DNA from: CAZPNX01 sp964518765
Lineage (GTDB): Bacteria; Edwardsbacteria; AC1; EtOH8
DNA length: 64,000 bases
Direction of reading: 5' to 3'
Assembly: GCA_964518765.1 (NCBI GenBank)
Contig: CAZFJC010000006.1
Span: forward strand, 51,907-115,906
Both the position numbers and the translations under genes were made by a program. Shown here piece by piece: positions 48,574 to 57,362 of the stretch. The notes below the pieces were generated by a model, which was given only the letters and a program-made list of their open reading frames with translations, did not search any database and was not told the DNA's origin. The first letter of the stretch is position 1; the number at the start of each line of letters is the position of its first letter.

Positions 48574-50462
48574 TTGTTCCCATGTCCAAGGTGGTGTTGG
48601 TGGGCCCAAAGGGGCTGGCGGGCGATGTCATCTCCTGCCTGCACGGCTTCGGGAAGCTGCACCTGTCGGCCGAGGATCTGTCGCCGACGGCGCCGGCCGG
48701 GCTTTCGGAGCAGGAGCAGGCCCGGAGGAGGCTTTTGGAACAGGCCGTCCAGGAGTTGGAGGGCCTGATCCATCTTCTGGAGTTCCGCGGCCGGCCCTTG
48801 CGGCCCGCGGCCGACCCGGACTGGGAGGACCTGCTGGAGTCCATCGCCCCGGACGAGGAGGCGGCCCGAGGACTGATAAGGCAGCGGTTGGGGCTTTTGG
48901 ACGAGCTTTCGCTCAACCAGAGCTACCGCGGGGCGTTCGAGATCCTGGCACCATTGTTGGCCCGGCTGCAGAAAAGCGTCCGGCTGCAGGCCTTCGGCTT
49001 CACCATGAAGGCGGGATCCCATTCGGCCCTGGAGGCGGTGAAGAAGGACCTGCGCCAACAGACCCAGGGCCGGGTGGAGTTTCACACCCAGGAGACATCG
49101 GACAAGGGCCTGGCGGTGCTGGCCGTCTTCCACCGTTCGGATGCGGAGAGGGTCAGAAGCTATTTCGGGCGGCTGGGCATCAACGAGCTACGGCTGCCGG
49201 CCTCGATGGCCCACCTGCCGATGGCCGAGGCGGTGGAAAGGCTCAAGGAGAGGGGCCGGGCCATCCCCGCCCAGCTCTCCAGGATCGCCCGGGAGCTTTC
49301 GGAGATGTCCCAAAGGCTGGGCCCGGCCCTGGCCGGATACCGCGATCTGGCCCGCGACCAGCTGGCCAGGCTGGCGGTCAAGCAGGATACCGACCAAGGC
49401 CGCTTTACCTTCGTTCTTCCCGGCTACCTGCCGCAGCATGATCTGCCGGAGCTGGAGGCCCTGGTCAAGGATAGGTTCGGGGACAGGGTGTCGGTGCAGG
49501 CCATCGGTATCGACCACCACGAGTCCAAGCGCACCCCGGTGGCGCTCAAGAACCCGGGGCTGATAAAGCCCTTCGAGATGATGCTGGGGATCTTCAACCC
49601 ACCCCAGTACGGGACGGTTGACCCCACCCCGTTTATTGCCTTCTTCTTCCCCCTGTACTTCGGCTTCATCGTCGGCGACCTGGGCTACGGACTGGCCATG
49701 CTGGCCCTGGCCCTGCTGGCACGCTGGAGGCTGGGGAAAAGCCCGGTGGCCAGATCGCTGACCACCATCTTCGCCTTCTGCGCGGTATGGACATCGGTCT
49801 TCGGGATCGTTTTCGGGGAGCTGTTCGGCGACCTGGGCGAGCACCTGCATCTTATAAAGCCCATGTCGGAGAAGCTGAACCGCCTGTCGCCGGAATCCAT
49901 CATGACCCTGTTCTGGCTGGCGGTCATCGCCGGGACGGTGCAGGTGGCGGTGGGCTTCGCCATCATGCTCTACACCGGCATCAGACACCGCGACCGACAT
50001 CACATCCTGGAGCCGCTGGCCTTTGTTTTGGGTATCGCTGGGGTGGCCGGCTTCGCCGCCTCCTGGATGTTCCACGCCATACCCGGCACCTTCCTGCTGC
50101 CCTCGGTGTTGATGTTCGTCGTCGGCGCCGGGCTTCTGGGCTGGCTGGCCGGCATCGCCGGCCCCATCGAGATCTTCGGAGCGGTGGGCAACATCCTCTC
50201 CTTCGCCCGTCTCTTCGCCATAGGACTATCCGCCGCTTACCTGGCTTATGCCGCCAATCTCATCGGCAGGACCATCGGCGGCTTCGTCGGTGTTGCCGTG
50301 GCGGCCCTGATCATCCACCCCCTGTTCTTCACCCTGGGGCTGATCAGCCCCATCATGCAGCCCTTTCGTCTACAGGTGGTGGAGTTCTTCACTAAGTTCA
50401 AGTACCACGATTATCCGGGAAAGCAATACAAACCATTCAAAACAATAGGAGGAACCTCATGA
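48570..50462 (+). CDS. ntpI: V/A-type ATP synthase subunit I (a-like)
   Basis: A 630-residue membrane subunit. Residues 1-330 are the cytoplasmic part with coiled-coil arms; residues 340-615 hold about seven or eight transmembrane segments, with PQYGTVDPTPFIAFFFPLYF at the junction and LSFARLFAIGLSAAYLAYAA carrying the conserved Arg for ion translocation. It forms the stator channel with the K ring. Both ends overlap neighbours by four bases. Confidence 0.95.
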   Translation: MIVPMSKVVLVGPKGLAGDVISCLHGFGKLHLSAEDLSPTAPAGLSEQEQARRRLLEQAVQELEGLIHLLEFRGRPLRPAADPDWEDLLESIAPDEEAARGLIRQRLGLLDELSLNQSYRGAFEILAPLLARLQKSVRLQAFGFTMKAGSHSALEAVKKDLRQQTQGRVEFHTQETSDKGLAVLAVFHRSDAERVRSYFGRLGINELRLPASMAHLPMAEAVERLKERGRAIPAQLSRIARELSEMSQRLGPALAGYRDLARDQLARLAVKQDTDQGRFTFVLPGYLPQHDLPELEALVKDRFGDRVSVQAIGIDHHESKRTPVALKNPGLIKPFEMMLGIFNPPQYGTVDPTPFIAFFFPLYFGFIVGDLGYGLAMLALALLARWRLGKSPVARSLTTIFAFCAVWTSVFGIVFGELFGDLGEHLHLIKPMSEKLNRLSPESIMTLFWLAVIAGTVQVAVGFAIMLYTGIRHRDRHHILEPLAFVLGIAGVAGFAASWMFHAIPGTFLLPSVLMFVVGAGLLGWLAGIAGPIEIFGAVGNILSFARLFAIGLSAAYLAYAANLIGRTIGGFVGVAVAALIIHPLFFTLGLISPIMQPFRLQVVEFFTKFKYHDYPGKQYKPFKTIGGTS

Positions 50463-50788
50463 GGACCCTGCTTGCTATCACCCTACTGGTCGTCGTCTCC
50501 CTGTCCCTGACCTCGGCCGCCCTGTGTCAGGATCACGGGGCTGCCCCCGAGGCCGCCGCCCCGACCGAGAAGACCCCGGTCATCTGGAAGGCCCTGGGCG
50601 CTGCTTTGGCCATCGGCTTCGCCGCCTTCGCCACCGCCTGGGCCCAGAGCCGCATCGGGTCGTCGGCCGCCGGAGCCATCGCCGAGAAGCCTGAGGTGGG
50701 CGGCCTGATGATCGTGCTGGAGGCCCTGCCGGAGACCATCATCATCCTAGGCTTCGTCATCGCCATTATGATCGTGGGCATGAAGTAG
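50459..50788 (+). CDS. ntpK: V/A-type ATP synthase subunit K (c-ring), single hairpin
   Basis: A 109-residue proteolipid. A signal peptide (residues 1-23, ending ALCQD) and a Pro/Ala/Glu spacer precede one helical hairpin: GAALAIGFAAFATAWAQSR and MIVLEALPETIIILGFVIAI, with the ion-binding Glu in LEALPETI. Classical V-type K subunits have two hairpins; a single-hairpin, F-type-like size is seen here. The Glu and neighbouring residues suggest H+ or Na+ coupling, which cannot be decided by eye. Confidence 0.9.
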   Translation: MRTLLAITLLVVVSLSLTSAALCQDHGAAPEAAAPTEKTPVIWKALGAALAIGFAAFATAWAQSRIGSSAAGAIAEKPEVGGLMIVLEALPETIIILGFVIAIMIVGMK

Positions 50789-50819
50789 CACCTGTATTGT
50801 AATATAGTATAAATACTAT

Positions 50820-51392
50820 ATGAATTCCGAGCTGTTGCGGGTGATAGAACGGGAGGCCGAGGCCGAGGCCGAACGCCTGCTGGCCGAGGCCCGGGCCCAG
50901 GCCGAGAAGATATTGGAACTGGCCAGAAGCCAGGGCGAAGCTCTTAAGGAGGAGCACCGGCAAAGGGCCGAGGCCGAAAAGAGATCGGCCGAGGCCCGGG
51001 CCAGGAGCGCCGCCAACCTGGAGGCCTCGGCCCTGCTGCTGGAGGCCAAGAGCCGGGCGCTGGAGTTCCTGTTCGCCGAGGCGGCCAGGGCGGCGGAGAA
51101 TCTCACACCCGCCCAAAGGCGCAAGGCCCTGGGCCTGTTGATGGCCGAGGCCGCTCGCGACATGCCGGGGCCGGTGCGGATTGAGGTCTCTCCGGCGGAT
51201 GCCGCCGCCGCCAAGGAGCTGGCCAGGGAGCTTAAGCTAGATGCCGAGGTGGTCGCCGATCCCCAAATAACATACGGGGTGGTGTCCCGGTCCGCCCAGG
51301 GGAACGCCATGGTTCTGAACCGCGTGACCGACCGCTTGAGGCAGGCCAGGCCGCTCTTGACGGCCGAGATCGCCAAGCTGCTCTGGGGCTGA
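50820..51392 (+). CDS. ntpE: V/A-type ATP synthase subunit E
   Basis: A 190-residue peripheral-stalk subunit: a long Ala/Glu/Arg coiled coil (residues 1-85) and a compact C-terminal domain with a DPQITYGVVSRSAQG strand typical of subunit E. It pairs with the coiled-coil H subunit encoded first in the operon. Confidence 0.88.
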   Translation: MNSELLRVIEREAEAEAERLLAEARAQAEKILELARSQGEALKEEHRQRAEAEKRSAEARARSAANLEASALLLEAKSRALEFLFAEAARAAENLTPAQRRKALGLLMAEAARDMPGPVRIEVSPADAAAAKELARELKLDAEVVADPQITYGVVSRSAQGNAMVLNRVTDRLRQARPLLTAEIAKLLWG

Positions 51393-51395
51393 TCC

Positions 51396-52433
51396 GTGTC
51401 CGATTTCGGCTACGTCAATGCCAGGCTCAGGGGGCAGCACAGCCGACTGCTGGGCCCCAAAGACTACGAAGAGCTGCTGTCACTTCCCGACCTGGAGGCC
51501 CTGGCCAGGTGGATGGAGAACAGCCAGTACTCGCACCATTGGCAGTTGGCCAAAACCAGGCGGCAGGGGCTGGAGGCGGTGGAGGAGGCTTTGGAAATGA
51601 ACTTCAGCGCCGCCGCCTCCAAGATGCTATCCATGTCCGAGGGAGGCACCAGACGGCTTCTAGAGGTGGTGCTGAGGCGCTGGGACCTCCAGAACCTGTT
51701 GGTGGTCGTCCGGGGCATCCACCAGGGATGGACGCCCGAGGAGATAGGTCGCTGGCTGTGGCCAGTCGGACGGTACGACGCCCCCCGGCTGGACGAGCTT
51801 TCGCGCCAGGCGGATATCAAGCAGCTGGCGGACACCCTGGCCACCTGGGGGGACGATTTTTCGGGGCCGCTGACCGAGGGCGCTCTGAGATACCATGAAG
51901 ACAAGGACCTGGCGCCGTTGGAGATCGGCCTGATGAGGCACTACTATAGCCGGGCGTTGCGCGACCTGAAGGGCCCGGGGCACAGTCGGAGCCTGCTTCG
52001 CTCCCTATTGCGACAGGAGATAGACCGGCAGAACGCCAAGGCCGTCTCGAGGCTGCTCGACCGGTCGGAAAAGAGCCGGTCAGGGGCCTTGGAGCATTTC
52101 ATCGAGGGAGGCCAGCGGCTGGACCGGAGAACCTATCTAAGCCTTTTCGATCCGAAGGAGCGGAAAAGGGCCATGGCCTTGCTACGGGAGGCGCCTTTCA
52201 GGAGCCTGCTCTGGCCTTCGCCCCAGGCCCGGCAGGCCGAGGCCGAGCTGGAACGGGATGTCTCCCGGCAGCTGGGCCGTCTCTACCGGGGCGACCCCCT
52301 GGCGGCCGACCTGGCGGTGGGCTTCCTCTGGCAGAAATACCACGAGGTGTCCAACCTCAGGCTTCTGGCCAGGTCAAAGGTTTTCGGCCCATCGCCCGAG
52401 AAGCTGAGGCCGGAGCTGACCATCTTTGCCTAA
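51396..52433 (+). CDS. ntpC: V/A-type ATP synthase subunit C (d/AC39-like)
   Basis: A 345-residue helical protein matching AC39/subunit C: YVNARLRGQHSRLLGPKDYEELLSLPDLE at the start, WDLQNLLVVVRGIHQG in the middle and FLWQKYHEVSNLRLLARSK at the end. It caps the K ring and links it to the central stalk. GTG start 3 bp after subunit E. Confidence 0.92.
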   Translation: MSDFGYVNARLRGQHSRLLGPKDYEELLSLPDLEALARWMENSQYSHHWQLAKTRRQGLEAVEEALEMNFSAAASKMLSMSEGGTRRLLEVVLRRWDLQNLLVVVRGIHQGWTPEEIGRWLWPVGRYDAPRLDELSRQADIKQLADTLATWGDDFSGPLTEGALRYHEDKDLAPLEIGLMRHYYSRALRDLKGPGHSRSLLRSLLRQEIDRQNAKAVSRLLDRSEKSRSGALEHFIEGGQRLDRRTYLSLFDPKERKRAMALLREAPFRSLLWPSPQARQAEAELERDVSRQLGRLYRGDPLAADLAVGFLWQKYHEVSNLRLLARSKVFGPSPEKLRPELTIFA

Positions 52434-52473
52434 GGTGGTTTGTTGAAATTACTCTTCCGGGTGTCGTCGAAAC

Positions 52474-52491
52474 GGCGGCTAATAGGCCGCC
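52474..52491 (+). other. small hairpin in the operon gap
   Basis: GGCGGC / GCCGCC with loop TAATAG in the 95-bp gap between subunit C and the membrane module. There is no T run, so it is more likely an mRNA processing or stability element than a terminator. Confidence 0.35.
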
Positions 52492-52528
52492 TATCAACGC
52501 AGCAATCATTAAGAACAAGGAGTGCGGA

Positions 52529-53737
52529 ATGAGGCGGCTGACGGCAGTCATTATCCTGGCTACCTGGAGCCTGGCGGCTGCGGCCCAGGAGCCCCCGGTA
52601 CCCCCGCCCGGCATCCTGGAGCCGCCGGCTGGCATCATAGCAGTGGACGCCCCCAACGACGAGGGACAAGCGATTAATCTGACCTGGGTGCGCTCGCCGC
52701 AGGATGCGGGCGATGCCACCGTCTTCAAGGGATACCGTATCGACCGGGCCCAGAACCGGGGGGGGGCATGGGCCGAGGCCGGCTTCGTGGTCGGCGGCAA
52801 GACCGAGTTCCAGGACACCGGGGTCAGGGCCGCCCAGGCCTACTTCTATCGGGTGACGGCGGTGGCCGCCGACGGCCGGGAGGCAGCCTCGGATCCGGTG
52901 GGGCCGGCCGTGCCCCGGGCCCAGTGGTTCAACACCAGCCGGGTGAACGTGCTGGTGCTGACGGTGTTCCTCTGTTTTCTGATCATCTGGTACATCGAGC
53001 GGGCCAAGAAGGGGGAGCAGCTCTACATTCGCAAGATCCAGGGCCTGGACGCCATCGACGACGCGGTGGGCCGGGCCACCGAGATGGGCAAACCCATCCT
53101 CTACTCCTTCGGCCTGGGCGAGATCCGGGACATCGTCACCGTGGCCTCGCTGGCCATCCTGAGGCAGGTGGCGGTGCGCTGCGCCGAGCACGGCACCGAG
53201 CTCCTGGTGCCCAACTGGGACCCCATCGTCATGGCCGCCGCCCAGGAGACGGTACAGCAGGCCTACGCCGAGCCGGGCCGGCCCGACCTCTACAAGGAGG
53301 GCAACATCTCATTCCTGACCACCGACCAGTTCGGCTACGCCGCCGGGGTGGACGGGATGATCGTCCGCCAGAAGCCCGGGGCCATCTTCTTCCTGGGCTA
53401 CTTCTACGCCGAGGCCCTGATCATGTCCGAGACCGGGCACTCGGTGGGGGCCATCCAGATAGCCGGCACCACCGCCATCACCCAGCTGCCGTTCTTCATC
53501 GCCTCCTGCGATTACACCCTGATCGGCGAGGAGATGCTGGCCGCCTCCTGCTATATCAAGCGCGACCCCCAGCTTCTGGGCAGCCTCAAGGGCGAGGACC
53601 TGTTCAAGGCCGTCCTCATCGTGGGATTCGCCGCCATGGCCCTGCTGGGCACGGTCTCGGTCATCCTGAACAACGCCGGCAGCCCGGGCCTGTGGAGGAT
53701 ATTCCAGGCCGTGCAGGGCTGGTTCGCAACCGTCTAA
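52529..53737 (+). CDS. DUF6754-like membrane protein with FN3-like domain
   Basis: A 402-residue protein: signal peptide (residues 1-20), a fibronectin-III-like domain (residues 35-130, INLTWVRSPQDAGDATVFKG ... AYFYRVTAVAADGREAASDP), a transmembrane helix (about 138-155), and a large conserved domain (KPILYSFGLGEIRDIVTVAS ... FFLGYFYAEALIMSETG ... GTTAITQLPFFIASCDYTLIG), then a final transmembrane segment. The main domain resembles DUF6754, of unknown function. It opens a four-gene membrane module within the V-ATPase operon. Confidence 0.78.
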   Translation: MRRLTAVIILATWSLAAAAQEPPVPPPGILEPPAGIIAVDAPNDEGQAINLTWVRSPQDAGDATVFKGYRIDRAQNRGGAWAEAGFVVGGKTEFQDTGVRAAQAYFYRVTAVAADGREAASDPVGPAVPRAQWFNTSRVNVLVLTVFLCFLIIWYIERAKKGEQLYIRKIQGLDAIDDAVGRATEMGKPILYSFGLGEIRDIVTVASLAILRQVAVRCAEHGTELLVPNWDPIVMAAAQETVQQAYAEPGRPDLYKEGNISFLTTDQFGYAAGVDGMIVRQKPGAIFFLGYFYAEALIMSETGHSVGAIQIAGTTAITQLPFFIASCDYTLIGEEMLAASCYIKRDPQLLGSLKGEDLFKAVLIVGFAAMALLGTVSVILNNAGSPGLWRIFQAVQGWFATV

Positions 53738-53750
53738 CACCGAGGGCGAG

Positions 53751-54383
53751 ATGAAGAAAGAGATACCCCTGCTCATCACCTTCCTCACCGGGGTGATTAT
53801 CGTGGTCACCTTCTTTATCCCCCACCAGCCGTTCGGGGGGATGCAGCAGAGGCTGCTGATCTGGTATTCCATCGTGCTGGGCTTCACCCTGCTTTTGGGG
53901 GTGGACAGCCTGCTGCGGAGCAACCTCAAAAGGATCGCCCGGCGCCAGCCCGGCTGGGGATACGCCGTGGTCCTGATGTCCGGCTTCCTGATCTGCCTGG
54001 CGGCCGGGGTCGTCAGCCTGTTACGCGATCGTTCGCTGATCGCCCTCAGCGGGCCCTTCATGTACGTCTATACTTACGTCATCGTGCCCCTGCAGGCCAC
54101 CATGTTCGCCCTGCTGGCCTTTTTCATCGCCTCGGCCGCCTACCGGGCCTTTCGGGCCAGGACGCTGGAAGCCACCCTGCTTTTGATCACCGCGGCCATC
54201 GTCATGTTGGGCCGGGTGCCGGTGGGGGCCGAGCTCTGGGACAAGCTGCCCCAGATCCAGGACTGGATCATGGAGATCCCCCAGATGGCCGCCAAGAGGG
54301 GAATCTTCATCGGCATCGCCCTGGGCACCATCGCTATGTCTCTCCGGGTGATCCTGGGCCTGGAACGGACCTACCTGTCCTAG
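53751..54383 (+). CDS. membrane protein of the V-ATPase-associated module
   Basis: A 210-residue protein with about six transmembrane segments and short loops; no recognised family. It starts 13 bp after the DUF6754-like gene. The last segment and loops are unremarkable, apart from a conserved-looking QMAAKRGIFIGIALGTIAMSL stretch near the C-terminus. Function unknown; part of the four-gene module by position. Confidence 0.7.
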   Translation: MKKEIPLLITFLTGVIIVVTFFIPHQPFGGMQQRLLIWYSIVLGFTLLLGVDSLLRSNLKRIARRQPGWGYAVVLMSGFLICLAAGVVSLLRDRSLIALSGPFMYVYTYVIVPLQATMFALLAFFIASAAYRAFRARTLEATLLLITAAIVMLGRVPVGAELWDKLPQIQDWIMEIPQMAAKRGIFIGIALGTIAMSLRVILGLERTYLS

Positions 54384-54398
54384 AGCGGAGGATAAGAG

Positions 54399-55250
54399 AT
54401 GAACTTCTTCGAAAAGCTGGTCAGCCTTGACCGCCGTTTCATCTACCTGTCGCTGGGGCTGGTGGTCATCATCCCCATCATCTTCAAGCTGGTGCTGCCC
54501 ATCAGGGTATCGGAGCCGGTGCGGGCGGCCTACGAGTCCATCGAGAAGCTGCCGGAGGGATCGACGGTCATGGTCTCCATCGACTACGACGCCTCCTCCG
54601 AGCCGGAGCTCCAGCCCATGCTGCTTTCGGTGCTCCGGCAGTGCTTCGCCAGGAAGCACCGGGTGGTGTTGCTGGGGCAGTGGGCCTTGGGCCTGCCCTT
54701 CGGGGAGATCGGGCTCAATGCCGTCACCTCAGAGATCAACGCCCGGGCGGCGACGGCGGCCGACAGCGTCCTCTATGGCCGGGACTACGTCAACCTGGGT
54801 TACCGGCCCGGCTACCGGGCGCTGATGGTGGGGCTGGGGCGCGAGTTCCGGGATTTCTTTGCCGCCGACTACCGGGGGACGCCGGTGGACTCGCTGCCCC
54901 TGATGCGCGGCGTCCACAACTACAACAACATCGACCTGTTGGTGGGACTGGAGGCCGGCCAGGCCGGAGACGAATGGATCCAGTACGCCGGCGCCCGCTA
55001 CGGCCTCAAGATTATCATCGGCAGCACCGGGGTCATCGCCCCGGACATGTTCCACTATCTGCAGGCCAAGCAGATCAGTGGTCTGGTGGGCGGCTTGCAG
55101 GGAGCGGCCGAGTACGAGACGCTGGTGAAGCATGCCGGCACCGGGACGGCCGGGATGGTGGCCCAGAGCACCGCCCACATCCTGCTGTTGGTGTTCATCG
55201 TCCTGGGAAACATCGCCTACTTCGTGATGAAGGGGAGGGCCAAGCCATGA
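54399..55250 (+). CDS. bitopic membrane protein with a large soluble domain, V-ATPase-associated module
   Basis: A 283-residue protein: transmembrane segment at residues 15-33, soluble domain of about 210 residues (GSTVMVSIDYDASSEPELQP ... VVLLGQWALGLPFGEIGLN ... GVHNYNNIDLLVGLEAG ... KIIIGSTGVIAPDMFHYLQA), and a second transmembrane segment near residues 258-276. The soluble domain has alternating beta-alpha stretches of a Rossmann-like kind, with no recognised catalytic motif. The stop overlaps the next ATG. Confidence 0.7.
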   Translation: MNFFEKLVSLDRRFIYLSLGLVVIIPIIFKLVLPIRVSEPVRAAYESIEKLPEGSTVMVSIDYDASSEPELQPMLLSVLRQCFARKHRVVLLGQWALGLPFGEIGLNAVTSEINARAATAADSVLYGRDYVNLGYRPGYRALMVGLGREFRDFFAADYRGTPVDSLPLMRGVHNYNNIDLLVGLEAGQAGDEWIQYAGARYGLKIIIGSTGVIAPDMFHYLQAKQISGLVGGLQGAAEYETLVKHAGTGTAGMVAQSTAHILLLVFIVLGNIAYFVMKGRAKP

Positions 55251-55870
55251 TGAATGTCATCGGGACCTGGCTGGCGGCCGGGCTGACCCTGGCTATATTC
55301 TCGTTCCTCTACCGCGACAACCCGGCCTACAAGTTCGCCGAGCATCTTTACGTCGGCGTCTCGGCCGCCTTCGCCGTCCTCTATACTTGGGCCTTCGACA
55401 TCTGGCCGATGCTGGTGGAGCCCATGATGCTGGGGCGCGGGGTCTCCAACCCGGTCGACCGCTGGATCCTGCTGGTGCCGGCCGGCTTCGGCCTCCTGAT
55501 GCTGGCCCGCTGGGTGCCCAAGGTCGCCTGGCTGTCGCGCTGGGCCATCTCGCTGACGGTAGGCATCGCCGCCGGACTGGGCATCACCGGCCAGATCCAG
55601 GGCATCCTCCTGCCACAGATCCAGGGGACCCTGCTGCCGCTGAACACCATCAACAACATCATCCTGGTGGTGGGGGTGATCACCACTTTGGTCTACTTCT
55701 ACTTCTCGGTGGCCCACCAGGGCCTGATCCGAGCCGGAGCCCGCATCGGGGTGGTCTTCATCATGGCCTCGTTCGGGGCCAGCTTCGGCTATACGGTTAT
55801 GGCCCGTATCTCGCTGCTGATAGGACGGCTGCACTTCCTGGCGACCGACTGGCTTCACCTGGTCCGCTAA
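55247..55870 (+). CDS. membrane protein closing the four-gene module
   Basis: A 207-residue protein with about seven transmembrane segments (first at residues 7-20) and a loop with GRGVSNPVDRW. It is translationally coupled to the preceding gene (ATGA). Two ATG codons in tandem (55247, 55250) mark the start; longer readings upstream are shadows. No family recognised. Confidence 0.7.
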   Translation: MMNVIGTWLAAGLTLAIFSFLYRDNPAYKFAEHLYVGVSAAFAVLYTWAFDIWPMLVEPMMLGRGVSNPVDRWILLVPAGFGLLMLARWVPKVAWLSRWAISLTVGIAAGLGITGQIQGILLPQIQGTLLPLNTINNIILVVGVITTLVYFYFSVAHQGLIRAGARIGVVFIMASFGASFGYTVMARISLLIGRLHFLATDWLHLVR

Positions 55871-55900
55871 CGAACACCGCCACGCTGACGGGAGCCGACT

Positions 55901-56203
55901 ATGGAAGATCTGACCAAGATCAAGGGGGTGCTGGGCTGCGCCGCCTATACTGGCAACAGCCTGGAGGCCGGCAGCCAGTTCGGCTCCCTGGGCAACCGGG
56001 TTGCCGAGATTGAACAGTTCTGGGCCACGGCCGCCTCGGTCATCGCCACCAACCTCCAGATGGGCACGGTCAGGGAGATGCTGGTCAGGGGGAAAAGCCG
56101 CCAGGTGCTGCTGGTGCTGCGCGAGGGCCGAAACATCCTTTGCGAGCTGGCCCAGGGAACGGACTGGAAGTCCGTCTCCGCCGAGGTCAGGAGGAGAACC
56201 TGA
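55901..56203 (+). CDS. small roadblock/LC7-like protein in the V-ATPase operon
   Basis: A 100-residue protein with the roadblock outline: KIKGVLGCAAYTGNSLEAGS at the start, a central helix (AASVIATNLQMG) and KSRQVLLVLREGRNILCELAQG strands. It ends 2 bp before a second, larger roadblock-like gene, so they are a pair, possibly forming a heterodimer. No GTPase partner is adjacent. Role in the ATPase or in the membrane module is unknown. Confidence 0.65.
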   Translation: MEDLTKIKGVLGCAAYTGNSLEAGSQFGSLGNRVAEIEQFWATAASVIATNLQMGTVREMLVRGKSRQVLLVLREGRNILCELAQGTDWKSVSAEVRRRT

Positions 56204-56205
56204 CG

Positions 56206-56766
56206 ATGGGCGCGTTGGAGAGCAGCCTGGCCGGGCGCAAGCTGGCCGGCCTGAAGGCGGCCTTTCTGGTGGAGGCCTCGGGCGCCTGCCATCACCAGGG
56301 CGGCGACAAAAGCGCCATCGCCCAGAGCGTGGATCTCCTGAAGCAGATCCACGACATCGTCGGCTTGCCGGACATGGACGCGGTGATGGTGGCCACCGAC
56401 TCCCATCTCTTCTACGCTCAGATCAAGCCGGCGGCGGTGGGTGGCGCGGTCACCGGGGCCGAAGGCCGGATCGAGGAGATACAGTCCTGGCTGGACGCCT
56501 TACTGGGGGGGGCGGCCGCCGGGGGCGGAGGGGACGGCGGCAAGGAGGCCCTGGCCAGGATGAAGAAGGTGGTTACCGAGTATCTCAAGGACTTTGCCGA
56601 TATGGCCCTAATGGTTCAGATCAAGCAGGCCGGGGTCAACGAGGCCGATCCCAGCCTAGAGTCCCTGGAGAAGCTGGTGGCCGGGCTGGAGAAGGCCTCG
56701 ACCATGATCGTCGGGCCGTCGGCCACCAAGGAGATGTCCGCCAAGCTTCGCGACCTGCTGAAATGA
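56206..56766 (+). CDS. roadblock-like protein with helical extension
   Basis: A 186-residue protein. Residues 1-85 resemble a roadblock domain (KLAGLKAAFLVEASGACHHQ ... IVGLPDMDAVMVATDSHLFYA); a Gly-rich linker (about residues 100-115) leads to a helical tail (ALARMKKVVTEYLKDFADMA ... EKLVAGLEKASTMIVGPSAT). The ATG at 56206 follows GAGGAGAACCTG. It lies between the small roadblock gene and subunit F. Confidence 0.6.
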   Translation: MGALESSLAGRKLAGLKAAFLVEASGACHHQGGDKSAIAQSVDLLKQIHDIVGLPDMDAVMVATDSHLFYAQIKPAAVGGAVTGAEGRIEEIQSWLDALLGGAAAGGGGDGGKEALARMKKVVTEYLKDFADMALMVQIKQAGVNEADPSLESLEKLVAGLEKASTMIVGPSATKEMSAKLRDLLK

Positions 56767-56840
56767 ATCCGGGGAAAACGGCAGCGGCCGCGCCGGCGGC
56801 TCTTAAAATCTACGGGAAAAGTAGAATCGACCGATAAACT

Positions 56841-57164
56841 ATGGGCAGGCTGGCCGTCATAACCGACCCCGCTACCGCCACCGGCTTCAGGCTGGCCGGG
56901 GCCGAAACCTACGAGGCCGAGACGCCGGAGCAGCTGAGGCAGAAGCTTCTGGAGCTCATCCGGGCCGAGGGCTACGGTCTGATCGCGGTCAACGGCAAGC
57001 TGGGGGCGGACCTGGGCGATGAGGTCGGCCGGCTGCTTCGGGGCCGGGCCCTGCCGGTGGTGCTGCCGTTCCCGGTGCCGGAGAAGGGCCGGGTGGAGAG
57101 CGGCGAGGAGTACCTCAATAGATTAGTCAAGGAGGCCATCGGGTTCTACGTCAAGCTGAGGTGA
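56841..57164 (+). CDS. ntpF: V/A-type ATP synthase subunit F
   Basis: A 107-residue central-stalk subunit: LAVITDPATATGFRLAGAET at the start and YGLIAVNGKLGADLGDEV in the middle, then VLPFPVPEKG. It links the A3B3 head to the rotor. After it the operon is interrupted by an inserted module before ntpA. Confidence 0.92.
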   Translation: MGRLAVITDPATATGFRLAGAETYEAETPEQLRQKLLELIRAEGYGLIAVNGKLGADLGDEVGRLLRGRALPVVLPFPVPEKGRVESGEEYLNRLVKEAIGFYVKLR

Positions 57165-57242
57165 GGGCCGGCATATGATCGCGGACCCAATTCGGAGCCC
57201 CCAATAATTAAATAGTGCTATAAAGATATAGTCGGACCACCT

Positions 57243-57278
57243 ATGCAGGGACTGATCCAGAAGATCTCGGGACCGGCC
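57243..57278 (+). repeat. 36-bp copy of the ntpA 5' end (left side of inserted module)
   Basis: Identical to 58140-58175, starting at the ATG of ntpA (ATGCAGGGACTGATCCAGAA and 16 more bases). After one mismatch and four matching bases it diverges. In frame it would encode 28 residues, MQGLIQKISGPA plus unrelated residues, ending at TAA 57327-57329. There is no proper ribosome site upstream, so it is a remnant, not a gene. Confidence 0.95.
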
Positions 57279-57362
57279 ATCATAACGAACTATGTGATTA
57301 TTTCGACCAACAGCGAGGAGCCATGTTAAGCTACGGATTGAATTTTTGACAAATGCCTAATA

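Noticed and set aside
57243..57329. 28-codon ORF copying the ntpA start
   Set aside because: No ribosome site and no continuation of ntpA sequence; treated as a duplication remnant.
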